A stretch of 64,000 nucleotides of DNA, from assembly GCA_963205115.1 (NCBI GenBank), contig CAUJHV010000034.1, forward strand, positions 124,001 to 188,000, read 5' to 3'. This document shows, piece by piece, positions 17,275-25,154 of the stretch. The notes beneath the pieces were generated by a model. The model did no database searches. It was not told the DNA's origin and was given only the letters and a program-made list of their open reading frames with translations. Made by a program: the position numbers and the translations under genes. Each line of letters begins with the position of its first letter. Position 1 is the first letter of the stretch. Source of the stretch: Pseudomonadota bacterium. Its GTDB lineage: Bacteria; Pseudomonadota; Gammaproteobacteria; Burkholderiales; Burkholderiaceae_C.

Positions 17275-19089
17275 ATGGACACCCGCACCAATCCCCACCG
17301 TCTGCGCGTCGACCGCCTGCGCGAAACCATGCAGCGCGAAGGCATCCATGCCGTGCTCGTGCCCAGTGCCGACCCGCACCTCAGCGAATACCTGCCGGCA
17401 CACTGGCAGGCGCGCGAGTGGCTGTCGGGCTTCACCGGCTCGATGGGCACGCTGGTGGTGGCCGCTGACCGCGCGGCGCTGTTTGCCGACAGCCGCTACT
17501 GGGTGCAGGCCGAGGCCGAACTCGCCGGCAGCGGCATCGAACTCGTCAAGATTCCCACCGGCAGTTCCGCGCTGCACGTCGAGTGGCTCGCGCAGCACAC
17601 ACCGCGTGGCGCCGCCGTGGCCGTCGACGGGCTGGTGCTGGGCCTGGCGGCCGCGCAGGAGCTGCGCACGGCGCTGGACAAGGCCGGCGTGAAGCTGCTG
17701 ACCGACAGCGACCCCATCGACGCGATCTGGCCCGACCGGCCGGGCCTGCCGGCGGCGCCGCTGTACGCGCACCTCGCGCCCTTTGCGGCCGTGGCGCGTG
17801 CCGCCAAGCTCGCGCAGGTGCGCGAAGCCATGGCCCGCGCCGGCGCGACGCACCACTTCGTCTCCACCGTCGACGACATCGCCTGGATCACCAACCTGCG
17901 CGGCAACGACGTCAGCTACAACCCGATCTTCCTGGCCCACCTGCTGATCGACCTCAGCGGCGCGACGCTCTTCGTCGGCGCGGGCAAGGTGGATCTCGCG
18001 CTGCAGACCGCCCTGGCCGCCGACGGGGTGCGCCTGTCGCCCTACGAGCAGGCCAGCGCGACGCTGCGCGCGCTGCCCGCCGATGCCACGCTGCTGCTGG
18101 ACCCGCGGCGTGTCACCTTCGGGCTGCGCCAGGCCGTGGCCGAGGGCGTCAAGCTCGTGGAGGCCATCAACCCCAGCACGCTGGCCAAGAGCCGCAAGAC
18201 GGCTGACGAAGCCGCGCATGTGCGCGACGCGATGATCGAAGACGGTGTCGCCATGTGCCGCTTCTACGCGGCCTTCGAGGCCGCGATGGCCCGCGGTGAG
18301 CGCATCACGGAACTGACCGTCGACGAGTGGCTCACCGCCGAACGCGCCCAGCGCCCCGGCTTCAAGGGCCTGAGTTTTTCCACCATCGCCGCGTTCGCCG
18401 CCAACGGCGCGATGCCGCACTACCGCGCGATGCCCGATTCACACGCCGTCATCGCGGGCGACGGCCTGCTGCTGATCGACAGCGGCGGCCAATACCTCGG
18501 CGGCACGACCGACATCACACGCGTGTGGCCCATCGGCACACCCAGCGCGGCGATGAAGCGTGACTACACCCTGGTGCTCAAGGGCACGATGGCGCTGAGC
18601 CGCGCGCGATTCCCGCGCGGCACGCCGGGCCCGATGCTCGACGCGCTGGCACGTGCGCCGCTGTGGGCCGAAGGCATCGAATTCGGCCACGGCACGGGTC
18701 ACGGCGTGGGCTACTTCCTCAACGTGCACGAGGGCCCGCAGGTCATCGGCAAGGCCGTCGTCACGCCGCACATGGCGATGGAGCCGGGCATGATCACCAG
18801 CATCGAGCCCGGTGTCTACCGTCCCGGTCAATGGGGCGTACGCATCGAGAACCTGGTGCTCAACGTACCCGCCACGACGGCCGAAGGCCAGACTTTCGGC
18901 GAGTTCCTCGAGTTCGAGACGCTGACGCTGTGCCCCATCGACACCCGCTGCATCGACCGCACGCTGCTGCGCGCCGACGAGGTGGCCTGGCTCGACGGCT
19001 ACCACGCCACCGTGCGCGAGCGCCTGGCGCCGCGGCTGGACGGCGCGGCACGCGACTGGCTGATGGTGCGCACCGAGCCGCTGGTTTGA
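17275..19089 (+). CDS. Aminopeptidase P family protein (Xaa-Pro aminopeptidase, M24B)
   Basis: 604 residues, the length of the long three-domain (eukaryote-like) aminopeptidase P group. Two N-terminal creatinase-like domains (TGSMGTLVVAADRAALFADSRYWVQAE) precede the M24 catalytic domain. Metal ligands are visible in LLIDSGGQYLGGTTDITRVW (Asp pair), GHGTGHGVGYFLNVHEGP (His), MITSIEPGVY (Glu) and GVRIENLVL (Glu). It should remove N-terminal residues preceding proline, with two Mn or Co ions, in the cytosol. It begins 57 bp after the iron-binding protein; the link is probably positional only. Confidence 0.94.
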   Translation: MDTRTNPHRLRVDRLRETMQREGIHAVLVPSADPHLSEYLPAHWQAREWLSGFTGSMGTLVVAADRAALFADSRYWVQAEAELAGSGIELVKIPTGSSALHVEWLAQHTPRGAAVAVDGLVLGLAAAQELRTALDKAGVKLLTDSDPIDAIWPDRPGLPAAPLYAHLAPFAAVARAAKLAQVREAMARAGATHHFVSTVDDIAWITNLRGNDVSYNPIFLAHLLIDLSGATLFVGAGKVDLALQTALAADGVRLSPYEQASATLRALPADATLLLDPRRVTFGLRQAVAEGVKLVEAINPSTLAKSRKTADEAAHVRDAMIEDGVAMCRFYAAFEAAMARGERITELTVDEWLTAERAQRPGFKGLSFSTIAAFAANGAMPHYRAMPDSHAVIAGDGLLLIDSGGQYLGGTTDITRVWPIGTPSAAMKRDYTLVLKGTMALSRARFPRGTPGPMLDALARAPLWAEGIEFGHGTGHGVGYFLNVHEGPQVIGKAVVTPHMAMEPGMITSIEPGVYRPGQWGVRIENLVLNVPATTAEGQTFGEFLEFETLTLCPIDTRCIDRTLLRADEVAWLDGYHATVRERLAPRLDGAARDWLMVRTEPLV

Positions 19090-19124
19090 GCCGCTGACAG
19101 CGCGGACTTGCGCGGGGCCGCGCC

Positions 19125-20015
19125 TCAGCCGGCCGCCGGTGCGAGCCCGAGTGCGTCGTGCACGGCCGCATGCAGACGCGTGGACGGGTCGGCCAGTGCG
19201 TTCATCACGCCCAGGTGGTGACAGCCCGGCACGTCCTCCACCGTGCCCACCACGCGGCGGCCCCAGGCGCGGCGGATGGTGCGCGCCTGGCGGTGGAATT
19301 CATCGCTCTCCGCTTCGCCGACGAAGGCCAGCAGCTGCTTGCCGTCGGCGTGCACCAGCGGCATCGCGGCCGGGCTGAGCCGCCGTGCTTCGGCGGCATC
19401 GAGGCCGATGTCCGCGGCCAGGAAAGGCGCGCGGCGCAGCGGCTTGAGGTCGAACAGGCCCGACACGGCCACGGCCGTGCGCACCAGATCCGTCGGCAGG
19501 TCCGGCGCGAAGGCCGGCCAGTCGCAGGCCAGCATCATCGCGGCCAGGTGACCGCCGGCCGAGTGGCCGGTGACGACGATGCGCCGCGGGTCGCCGCCAT
19601 GCGCCGCGGCGTGACGCCAGACCCAGGCCAGGGCCTGCACCTGCTGCATCACGATCTGCGCCAGGCTCGCCTGCGGGCACAGCGCATAGTTGGGCACGAC
19701 CACCAGCGCGCCGGCATCGGCAAAGGCGTCGGCCACGAAGGACTGGTCCCGCTTGTCCAGCGCGCGCCAGTAACCGCCGTGGATGTGCACGAGCACCGGC
19801 GCGCCGCCGGCCACCGGCTGCCGCGGCGCGAACAGGTCCAGCCGCTGTGCCGGATCGCTGCGCCCGGCTTCGCTGTACGGCACGTCCAGCGTGCAGGTGC
19901 GCGTGCGGCGGGTCTGCGCGGACCGCTCCGCCCAGGCTTGCAGGATGGCCGGGGCATCGGGTATCGACGCGCGGGCGTTGTACTGGCGGTCGTACCACTC
20001 GGGTGTTCGCATCAT
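19125..20015 (-). CDS. Alpha/beta hydrolase resembling animal-type kynurenine formamidase (AFMID)
   Basis: 296 residues from the ATG at 20015. The oxyanion motif HIHGGYWRALDK, the nucleophile elbow GHSAGGHLAAMM (Ser), SGLFDLKPLRRAPF, and SDEFHRQARTIR with a C-terminal CHHLGV histidine follow the AFMID/arylformamidase pattern rather than the metal-dependent bacterial KynB fold. It would hydrolyse N-formylkynurenine to kynurenine, which is the step missing between kynA and kynU 4-6 kb away. The assignment comes from my recollection of the animal motifs and from context. A general esterase is the alternative. It lies 102 bp downstream of otnC and could be cotranscribed with it. Confidence 0.72.
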   Translation of the reverse strand: MMRTPEWYDRQYNARASIPDAPAILQAWAERSAQTRRTRTCTLDVPYSEAGRSDPAQRLDLFAPRQPVAGGAPVLVHIHGGYWRALDKRDQSFVADAFADAGALVVVPNYALCPQASLAQIVMQQVQALAWVWRHAAAHGGDPRRIVVTGHSAGGHLAAMMLACDWPAFAPDLPTDLVRTAVAVSGLFDLKPLRRAPFLAADIGLDAAEARRLSPAAMPLVHADGKQLLAFVGEAESDEFHRQARTIRRAWGRRVVGTVEDVPGCHHLGVMNALADPSTRLHAAVHDALGLAPAAG

Positions 20016-20117
20016 GGGATGTCCAGTCGGGGGTCGAACGATCGGTTCATCGGCAAGCGCCAGCGTGGGCGCCATCCGTGCCGCCAGGCGTCGAGCGATG
20101 CACGCCAGCGCCTGTCA

Positions 20118-20780
20118 TCACCACACCGCACCGAAAGTGGTGCGCAGCTCGTCGATGGCAGCCGCGTCAAGGGGCTGCAGCGCGCGGCCGCCCATCAGCC
20201 ACAGCCGCGCGGTTTCTTCCAGCTCCTCCAGCACCGCGCTGGCTTCGGCCGGCGTGCGGTGCCAGACATTCGGGCCCAGGCGGTCGAGCATCACCGCGCG
20301 GATCGGCGCGCCCGCTGCGGCGCGCTGCGCGATGAACTGCGCCACCGTCTCGGCCGCCATCGGATCGCCCGGCCGGTGATAGGGCACCAGCGGCACGTGC
20401 CCGACCTTCATCACGAAATACGGCGTGATCGGCGGCAGGATGTCATCGGGTGACCACACGCCCTGCAGCGTCAGCGCCACCAGGTGCGTGCTGTGGGTGT
20501 GGATCACGCAGCCGGCCTCGGGCGCGGCGCCGTAGATGCGGCGGTGCAGGCTGAGCGTCTTGCTGGCGCGGTCGCCGGCCAGCTGCTGGCCGTCCGCACC
20601 CACCCAGGCCAGGCGTTCGGGATGGAGGTGGCCCATGCAGGCGTCGGTCGGCGTGATGAGGAAGCTGCCGTCGGTCAGGCGCACGCTGATGTTGCCGGCC
20701 GTGGCGTGCACGTAGCCGCGCTCGAAGAGCGATCGCCCGACCCGGCAGATCTCGTCGGCAGCCTCGCTGTGCGCGCTCAC
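20118..20780 (-). CDS. otnC: 3-oxo-tetronate 4-phosphate decarboxylase (class II aldolase fold)
   Basis: 220 residues. Class II aldolase/adducin family with the metal-site motif VIHTHSTHLVAL, the N-terminal GNISVRL, and HRPGDP. With the kinase OtnK it would convert 3-oxo-tetronate 4-phosphate to dihydroxyacetone phosphate plus CO2. The start is GTG at 20780, which overlaps the stop of a small ORF upstream (GTGA), implying translational coupling. It is the last of four same-direction genes ltnD-otnK-small ORF-otnC. L-fuculose-phosphate aldolase is the look-alike; the neighbours argue for OtnC. Confidence 0.9.
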   Translation of the reverse strand: MSAHSEAADEICRVGRSLFERGYVHATAGNISVRLTDGSFLITPTDACMGHLHPERLAWVGADGQQLAGDRASKTLSLHRRIYGAAPEAGCVIHTHSTHLVALTLQGVWSPDDILPPITPYFVMKVGHVPLVPYHRPGDPMAAETVAQFIAQRAAAGAPIRAVMLDRLGPNVWHRTPAEASAVLEELEETARLWLMGGRALQPLDAAAIDELRTTFGAVW

Positions 20781-20926
20781 CGGACCACCCTCGCTTCCAT
20801 CTTGGACGCGATGTGAGGCAGGGTCGTCCGCGGCGGCGGTTGGTCGGCGCTTGCGACGGACCGAGCGAACGCTGTAGTGGGCAACCCGTGTGTGGTGCGC
20901 CAGCCGTATTCAACGTTGTTTTTCAT
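20777..20926 (-). CDS. Candidate 49-residue small ORF coupled between otnK and otnC
   Basis: The frame runs from ATG at 20926, overlapping the otnK stop as ATGA, to a TGA at 20777 that overlaps the otnC GTG as GTGA. The product starts MKNNVEYGWRTTHG and ends ASKMEARVVR. It has no membrane segment and I recognise no family. The overlaps on both sides are what one expects of a translated coupling ORF. Chance is possible in GC-rich DNA, but the space between otnK and otnC is filled exactly. Confidence 0.45.
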   Translation of the reverse strand: MKNNVEYGWRTTHGLPTTAFARSVASADQPPPRTTLPHIASKMEARVVR

Positions 20927-22197
20927 GCAACCGCCTGCGCGTCGAGCAGCGTGAACGCGCGGGTGAAAAAGTCCACGCCGCCGAAGTTGCCCGATTTCAG
21001 CGCCAGGTGCAGCCCGCTGCCGTCGGCCAGCGTGCTGTGGCACCAGGGCACGCCCGGGTCGATCTGCCGGCCGATGCGCATCTGGCGCACGCCCAGCGCC
21101 TGCACGCAGGCGCCCGAGGTCTCGCCGCCGGCCACGACCAGGCGGCCCACGCCTTGCGCCACCAGGCCCTGGGCGATGCGCGCCAGCGTCTGCTCCACCA
21201 GCGCGCCGGCCTGCTCCACGCCCAATTGCGCCTGCACTCGCTGCACGGCTGCCGGCTCGGCCGTGGCATAGACCAGCACCGGCGCGGCACCCAGGCGCGG
21301 CGCCGCCCACGCCAGCGCCTCGCCCGCCACATCGTGGCCCTGGGCCACGCGCAGCGGGTCCACCGCAAAACCGGAGCCGTCGGCCGACAAGAAGGCCGCC
21401 ACCTGCGCCTGGCTGGCCGACGAGCAACTGCCCGACACCACGGCCGCCGAGCCACGCGCCGGCGGCAGCGCGGCGGAGGCCGCATTCGGTGACAGCCCGC
21501 GCAAGGCCGGCAGCCCGATGGCCAGACCCGAACCGGCCACCACCAGCGGCAGGTCGCGGGCAGCTTCGGCCAGCAGGTGCAGTGCGGTGTCGTCCACCGT
21601 ATCGACGATGCCGATGCGCATGCCCGCGGCCTGCAGCGCGGCCGCGCGCGTGGTGATGGCCCACGCGCCGCGCGCGACGACCGCCTGCGGAATCAGCCCC
21701 ACCCGCTCGCGCGCGCACTGCGCCTGCATCACGCGCACGAGGTTGGCGTCGGTCATCGGCGTCAGCGGATGGTGGCGCATGGAGCTGTCGCTCAGCAGCA
21801 CGTCACCGACGAACAGATGCCCGTGGTAGACCGTGCGGCCGGTTTCCGGGAATGCCGGCGTGACGGGAACGAACTCCGCACCGGTCAATTCCATCAGCGC
21901 CTCGGTCACGGGTCCGATATTGCCGCGCGGCGTGGAATCGAAGGTGCTGCAGACCTTGAAGTACAGCTGCTGCGCACCTTGCGCGCGCAGCCAGCGTGCG
22001 GCCGCCAACGACTGCGACACGGCCTCGTCGACCGGCGCGGTGCGCGACTTCAGCGCCACGACCACCGCATCCACGTCCGGCACCGGCCCGTCGGGCACAC
22101 CGATGGTCTGGATCACGCGCATGCCGCCGCGCACCAGGTTGTTGGCCAGGTCGGTGGCGCCGGTGAAATCGTCGGCGATGCATCCCAGATCGATCAT
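20923..22197 (-). CDS. otnK: 3-oxo-tetronate kinase (DUF1537 family)
   Basis: 424 residues. The N-terminus GCIADDFTGATDLANNLV is the diagnostic DUF1537 motif and VAGGETSGACV marks the C-terminal nucleotide-binding part. It phosphorylates 3-oxo-tetronate (2-dehydro-tetronate series) at O4 with ATP. The start codon ATG at 22197 overlaps the ltnD stop by four bases, so translation is coupled. Next come a small ORF and otnC. The isomerase OtnI, which makes its substrate, is encoded 31 kb away, next to a TRAP transporter. Confidence 0.94.
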   Translation of the reverse strand: MIDLGCIADDFTGATDLANNLVRGGMRVIQTIGVPDGPVPDVDAVVVALKSRTAPVDEAVSQSLAAARWLRAQGAQQLYFKVCSTFDSTPRGNIGPVTEALMELTGAEFVPVTPAFPETGRTVYHGHLFVGDVLLSDSSMRHHPLTPMTDANLVRVMQAQCARERVGLIPQAVVARGAWAITTRAAALQAAGMRIGIVDTVDDTALHLLAEAARDLPLVVAGSGLAIGLPALRGLSPNAASAALPPARGSAAVVSGSCSSASQAQVAAFLSADGSGFAVDPLRVAQGHDVAGEALAWAAPRLGAAPVLVYATAEPAAVQRVQAQLGVEQAGALVEQTLARIAQGLVAQGVGRLVVAGGETSGACVQALGVRQMRIGRQIDPGVPWCHSTLADGSGLHLALKSGNFGGVDFFTRAFTLLDAQAVA

Positions 22198-23114
22198 GCG
22201 CGGTCCTTGGATGGCGGCAGCTCGATGCCAGGGAAGATCTTGATGACGGCACTGTCGTCCTGGCCGCCGTATCCCGCGGTGGACGCCTGCATGAACATCT
22301 GGTGCGCGGTGCTGCTCAAGGGCAGCGGAAACTTGCTGCTGCGCGCCATGTCCAGCACCAGGCCCAGGTCCTTGACGAAGATGTCGACGGCCGACAGCGG
22401 CGTGTAGTCGCCGGCCAGCACATGCGCCATGCGGTTCTCGAACATCCAGCTGTTGCCCGCGCTGTTGGTGATGACCTCGTACAGCGCCTCGGGGTCCACA
22501 CCCTCACGCAAGCCCAGCGCCATGGCCTCGGCTGCCGCCGCGATGTGCACGCCGGCCAGCAACTGGTTCAGCACCTTCACCTTGCTGCCGGCGCCGGCCT
22601 GTGCGCCCAGGCGATAGACCTTCGCGGCCATCGCTTCGAGCACACCGCCGGCGCGTGCATAGGCCTCGGGGCTGCCGGAGGTCATCATCGTCATCTGGCC
22701 GCTGGCGGCCTTGGCGGCGCCGCCGGAGATCGGCGCGTCCAGATAGAGCAGGCCCATGGCCTGCAGCCGCTGTTCGAAGCCGATGGACACGCGCGGGTCG
22801 ACGGTCGAACACATCACGAAGAGGCTGCCTGGGCGCATCGCCGCGGCCACCTCGCCCGCGCCGAACAGCAGGTCTTCGGTCTGCGGCGCGTTCACCACGA
22901 CCGAGACCACCACGTCGCTGGCAGCGGCCAGGGCCGCAGCCGAAGGGGCAGCCGTGCCGCCATCGCGTGCGAAGGCCTGGGCGACCGCGGCGCGCACATC
23001 GAAGACCTGCAAGGCAAACCCGGCGCGGCGCAGCGATTGCGCCATGCCCGAACCCATCGCCCCCAGACCCACCAGACCCACGCGGGGTCGATCCGTCTCG
23101 CTTGCAGTGCTCAT
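22194..23114 (-). CDS. ltnD: L-threonate dehydrogenase (beta-hydroxyacid dehydrogenase family)
   Basis: 306 residues from the ATG at 23114. The Rossmann motif VGLVGLGAMGSGMAQSL, the substrate loop DAPISGGAAKAASGQM and the catalytic Lys in KVKVLNQLLAGVHIAAAAEAM identify the 3-hydroxyisobutyrate/tartronate-semialdehyde type. With otnK and otnC downstream it is most simply the NAD-dependent dehydrogenase that oxidises L-threonate to 2-oxo-tetronate. It is the first gene of this operon. An upstream in-frame ATG at 23165 would add 17 unconserved residues. Confidence 0.9.
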   Translation of the reverse strand: MSTASETDRPRVGLVGLGAMGSGMAQSLRRAGFALQVFDVRAAVAQAFARDGGTAAPSAAALAAASDVVVSVVVNAPQTEDLLFGAGEVAAAMRPGSLFVMCSTVDPRVSIGFEQRLQAMGLLYLDAPISGGAAKAASGQMTMMTSGSPEAYARAGGVLEAMAAKVYRLGAQAGAGSKVKVLNQLLAGVHIAAAAEAMALGLREGVDPEALYEVITNSAGNSWMFENRMAHVLAGDYTPLSAVDIFVKDLGLVLDMARSSKFPLPLSSTAHQMFMQASTAGYGGQDDSAVIKIFPGIELPPSKDRA

Positions 23115-23412
23115 GCGTGTCTCGCTCGCTCCAGGTTGCGGGCATCGGCCCGGCGGCACGCGCAAGTGTCGCGCGTGCCGGCCTGCATCGCGCTCAGGGA
23201 CGATGCGGATCTTGTGGGCTCGTGACTCGCCGGGCCGGTGCGCGCACGAGCCACCCTGTGCGCCATGTGGCCTTCGCCTGTCGCGCCTGGCGCCCGTTCG
23301 TCAGCGGCAGTGCCCCGTTCATCGCAAGCCGCTCGCCACGCCAGGCCCTGCCGCCGAACATGCATCCATGGCCTGCAGCTCAGCGCCGAACGAAGCACCT
23401 CAGGAGCCCCAC

Positions 23413-23586
23413 ATGCACACCTCTGTCCCGACCCGCCTCTCCGCCTTTGCCCTGGCATCGCTGATCACGCTGGCCTTGCTGTCGGGTCTGGATGCGCTGG
23501 CCACCACGGGCCAGTCGGCCGATGCGCTGCTGGCGCAGAAGCGCACGCTGCAGCTGGCCTGCACCGACGACAACCGCCGCAGCTGA
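23413..23586 (+). CDS. Small single-span membrane or secreted protein, 57 residues
   Basis: ATG at 23413 is preceded by AGGAG at 23402-23406, a good ribosome-binding site. The product has one hydrophobic segment (about residues 9-30, LSAFALASLITLALLSGLDAL), then a polar C-terminus containing one cysteine. It sits alone between the divergent ltnD and a copper chaperone. Similar short single-span proteins occur in related bacteria, but I know no function. The region between 23115 and 23412 holds no other gene that I can support. Confidence 0.6.
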   Translation: MHTSVPTRLSAFALASLITLALLSGLDALATTGQSADALLAQKRTLQLACTDDNRRS

Positions 23587-23744
23587 GCGCATCCGGACGT
23601 TCCGCGCGAGCTCGGCGCCCGGGCCGCGACGCAGATGTCATCGAATGCACCGCACATTCCGTTTCAAGGTCTGGCCGCGCCGGACCCAGAATCGCCGCGC
23701 ACCACGGCGGGCTCCCGCCATTTGTCGCATTCGAGGATTGCTCC

Positions 23745-24227
23745 ATGAAAACCACCATCGCCGCGCTCGTCGCTCTCAGCGCCTGCATTTCCCTTCCCGC
23801 CGCCGCGCAGACCACCGTCAAGGACGCGTGGATCCGCGGCACCGTGGCCCAGCAGAAAGCCACGGGCATGTTTGCGCAGATCACCTCGGCCCAGGGCGGC
23901 AAGCTGGTCTCCGCTTCGTCGCCAGCGGCCGGCGTGGTCGAGGTCCACGAGATGAAGATGGAAGGCGACGTCATGCGCATGCGCGCCGTCTCGGGTGGCC
24001 TGGACCTGCCCGCGGGCAAGACCGTCGAACTCAAGCCCGGCGGCTACCACGTGATGCTGATGGACCTGAAGCAGCCCCTGAAGGACGGCGAGTCCGTGGC
24101 CGTCCAGCTGGTCGTCGAAGGCAAGGACGGCAAGAAGGAAACCCTGTCGCTGAAGGTGCCGGTCAAGCCGCTGGCGGGCATGCCCGCGGGCAAGGCCGAA
24201 GACCCGCACGCCGGGCACAAGCATTGA
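23745..24227 (+). CDS. Periplasmic copper chaperone PCu(A)C family protein
   Basis: 160 residues. The signal peptide ends at PAAAQ. The PCuAC domain shows the copper-ligand pattern: MFAQITS, VVEVHEMKMEGDVMRMR (His-x-Met-x-Met region), and GGYHVMLMDLKQPL (His, Met). The C-terminus ends AEDPHAGHKH, a His-rich metal-binding tail. Such proteins deliver Cu(I) to the CuA/CuB centres of cytochrome oxidase together with Sco proteins. No sco or cox gene is adjacent. Another in-frame start exists far upstream, but the signal peptide fixes the start at 23745. Confidence 0.92.
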   Translation: MKTTIAALVALSACISLPAAAQTTVKDAWIRGTVAQQKATGMFAQITSAQGGKLVSASSPAAGVVEVHEMKMEGDVMRMRAVSGGLDLPAGKTVELKPGGYHVMLMDLKQPLKDGESVAVQLVVEGKDGKKETLSLKVPVKPLAGMPAGKAEDPHAGHKH

Positions 24228-24277
24228 CCTGACCCCGCCGCGGGCGGCGGACGGCCAGGCGCGGTAGATTCGGTCCC

Positions 24278-25078
24278 ATGGAATTCGAACCCGCCGTCGC
24301 CCCCCAGGCCGAACCCACGGAACTGGCCTGGACCTTTGCCTTTGTCGCCGGCCAGCTGCTGCTGCCCGAAGACGCGCAGGCGCTGTCGCCCGGACCGCCG
24401 CCGCGCGCGGAAGTGCGCCATTACCTGGGCCGCCTGGATGGCATCGATGCCTGGGCGTTGACGTCCGACGAGGCCCCGTCAGGCTGGCGCCGCGTACCGC
24501 TGCGCAGCGCGATGATGGGCCTGCCCGAGATGCAGATGAGCGTGGCCGGCCGTGCCGCGCAGGTGCTGGAGTGGGACCGCTCGCACCGCTTCTGCGGCGC
24601 CTGCGGCACGCCCACCGAACGCGTCGCCCACGAACGCGCGGCCCGCTGCCCGGCCTGCGGCCACACGGCCTATCCGCGCGTGACACCGGCCATGATGGTG
24701 CTGGTGTGGCGGCCCGGCGAGGTGCTGCTGGCGCGCGCGCCGCATTTCGCGCGTGGCATGTACAGCGCGCTGGCCGGTTTTGTCGAGGCCGGCGAGACGC
24801 TCGAGGAATGTGTGCACCGCGAAACCGCCGAAGAAGTGGGCGTGCGCGTCACCGACCTGCGCTACTACGGCAGCCAGAGCTGGCCGTTCCCGCACAGCCT
24901 GATGCTGGCCTTCGCAGCCCGCTGGGTGGAAGGCGAGATCGTGCCGCAGCCCGGGGAGATCGAACACGCGGCCTGGTATCCGCTGGACGAATTGCCCGGG
25001 ATTCCGCCGCGCTTCAGCATCTCAGGTCACCTCATCCGCGACACGGTGCAGCGGCTGAGCGAAGGCCTGCCGATCTGA
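24278..25078 (+). CDS. nudC: NADH/NAD pyrophosphatase NudC (NAD-RNA decapping)
   Basis: 266 residues. It has the four-cysteine zinc ribbon CGACGTPTERVAHE...CPACGHTAYPR and the Nudix box GFVEAGETLEECVHRETAEEVGV, followed by YYGSQSWPFPHSLMLAF, the SQPWPFPxS signature of NudC. It hydrolyses NAD(H) and removes the NAD cap from RNA, giving NMN plus AMP or 5'-monophosphate RNA. It starts 50 bp after the copper chaperone in the same direction and converges on the Nudix-MBL gene. Confidence 0.95.
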   Translation: MEFEPAVAPQAEPTELAWTFAFVAGQLLLPEDAQALSPGPPPRAEVRHYLGRLDGIDAWALTSDEAPSGWRRVPLRSAMMGLPEMQMSVAGRAAQVLEWDRSHRFCGACGTPTERVAHERAARCPACGHTAYPRVTPAMMVLVWRPGEVLLARAPHFARGMYSALAGFVEAGETLEECVHRETAEEVGVRVTDLRYYGSQSWPFPHSLMLAFAARWVEGEIVPQPGEIEHAAWYPLDELPGIPPRFSISGHLIRDTVQRLSEGLPI

Positions 25079-25154
25079 GCGCCCTCTTGCCGGGGCTGAG
25101 CCCTGCCCGCTTCACTGCCGGGCGGGCCCAGGCGCCATCAGGCGGCGTGCGCGC

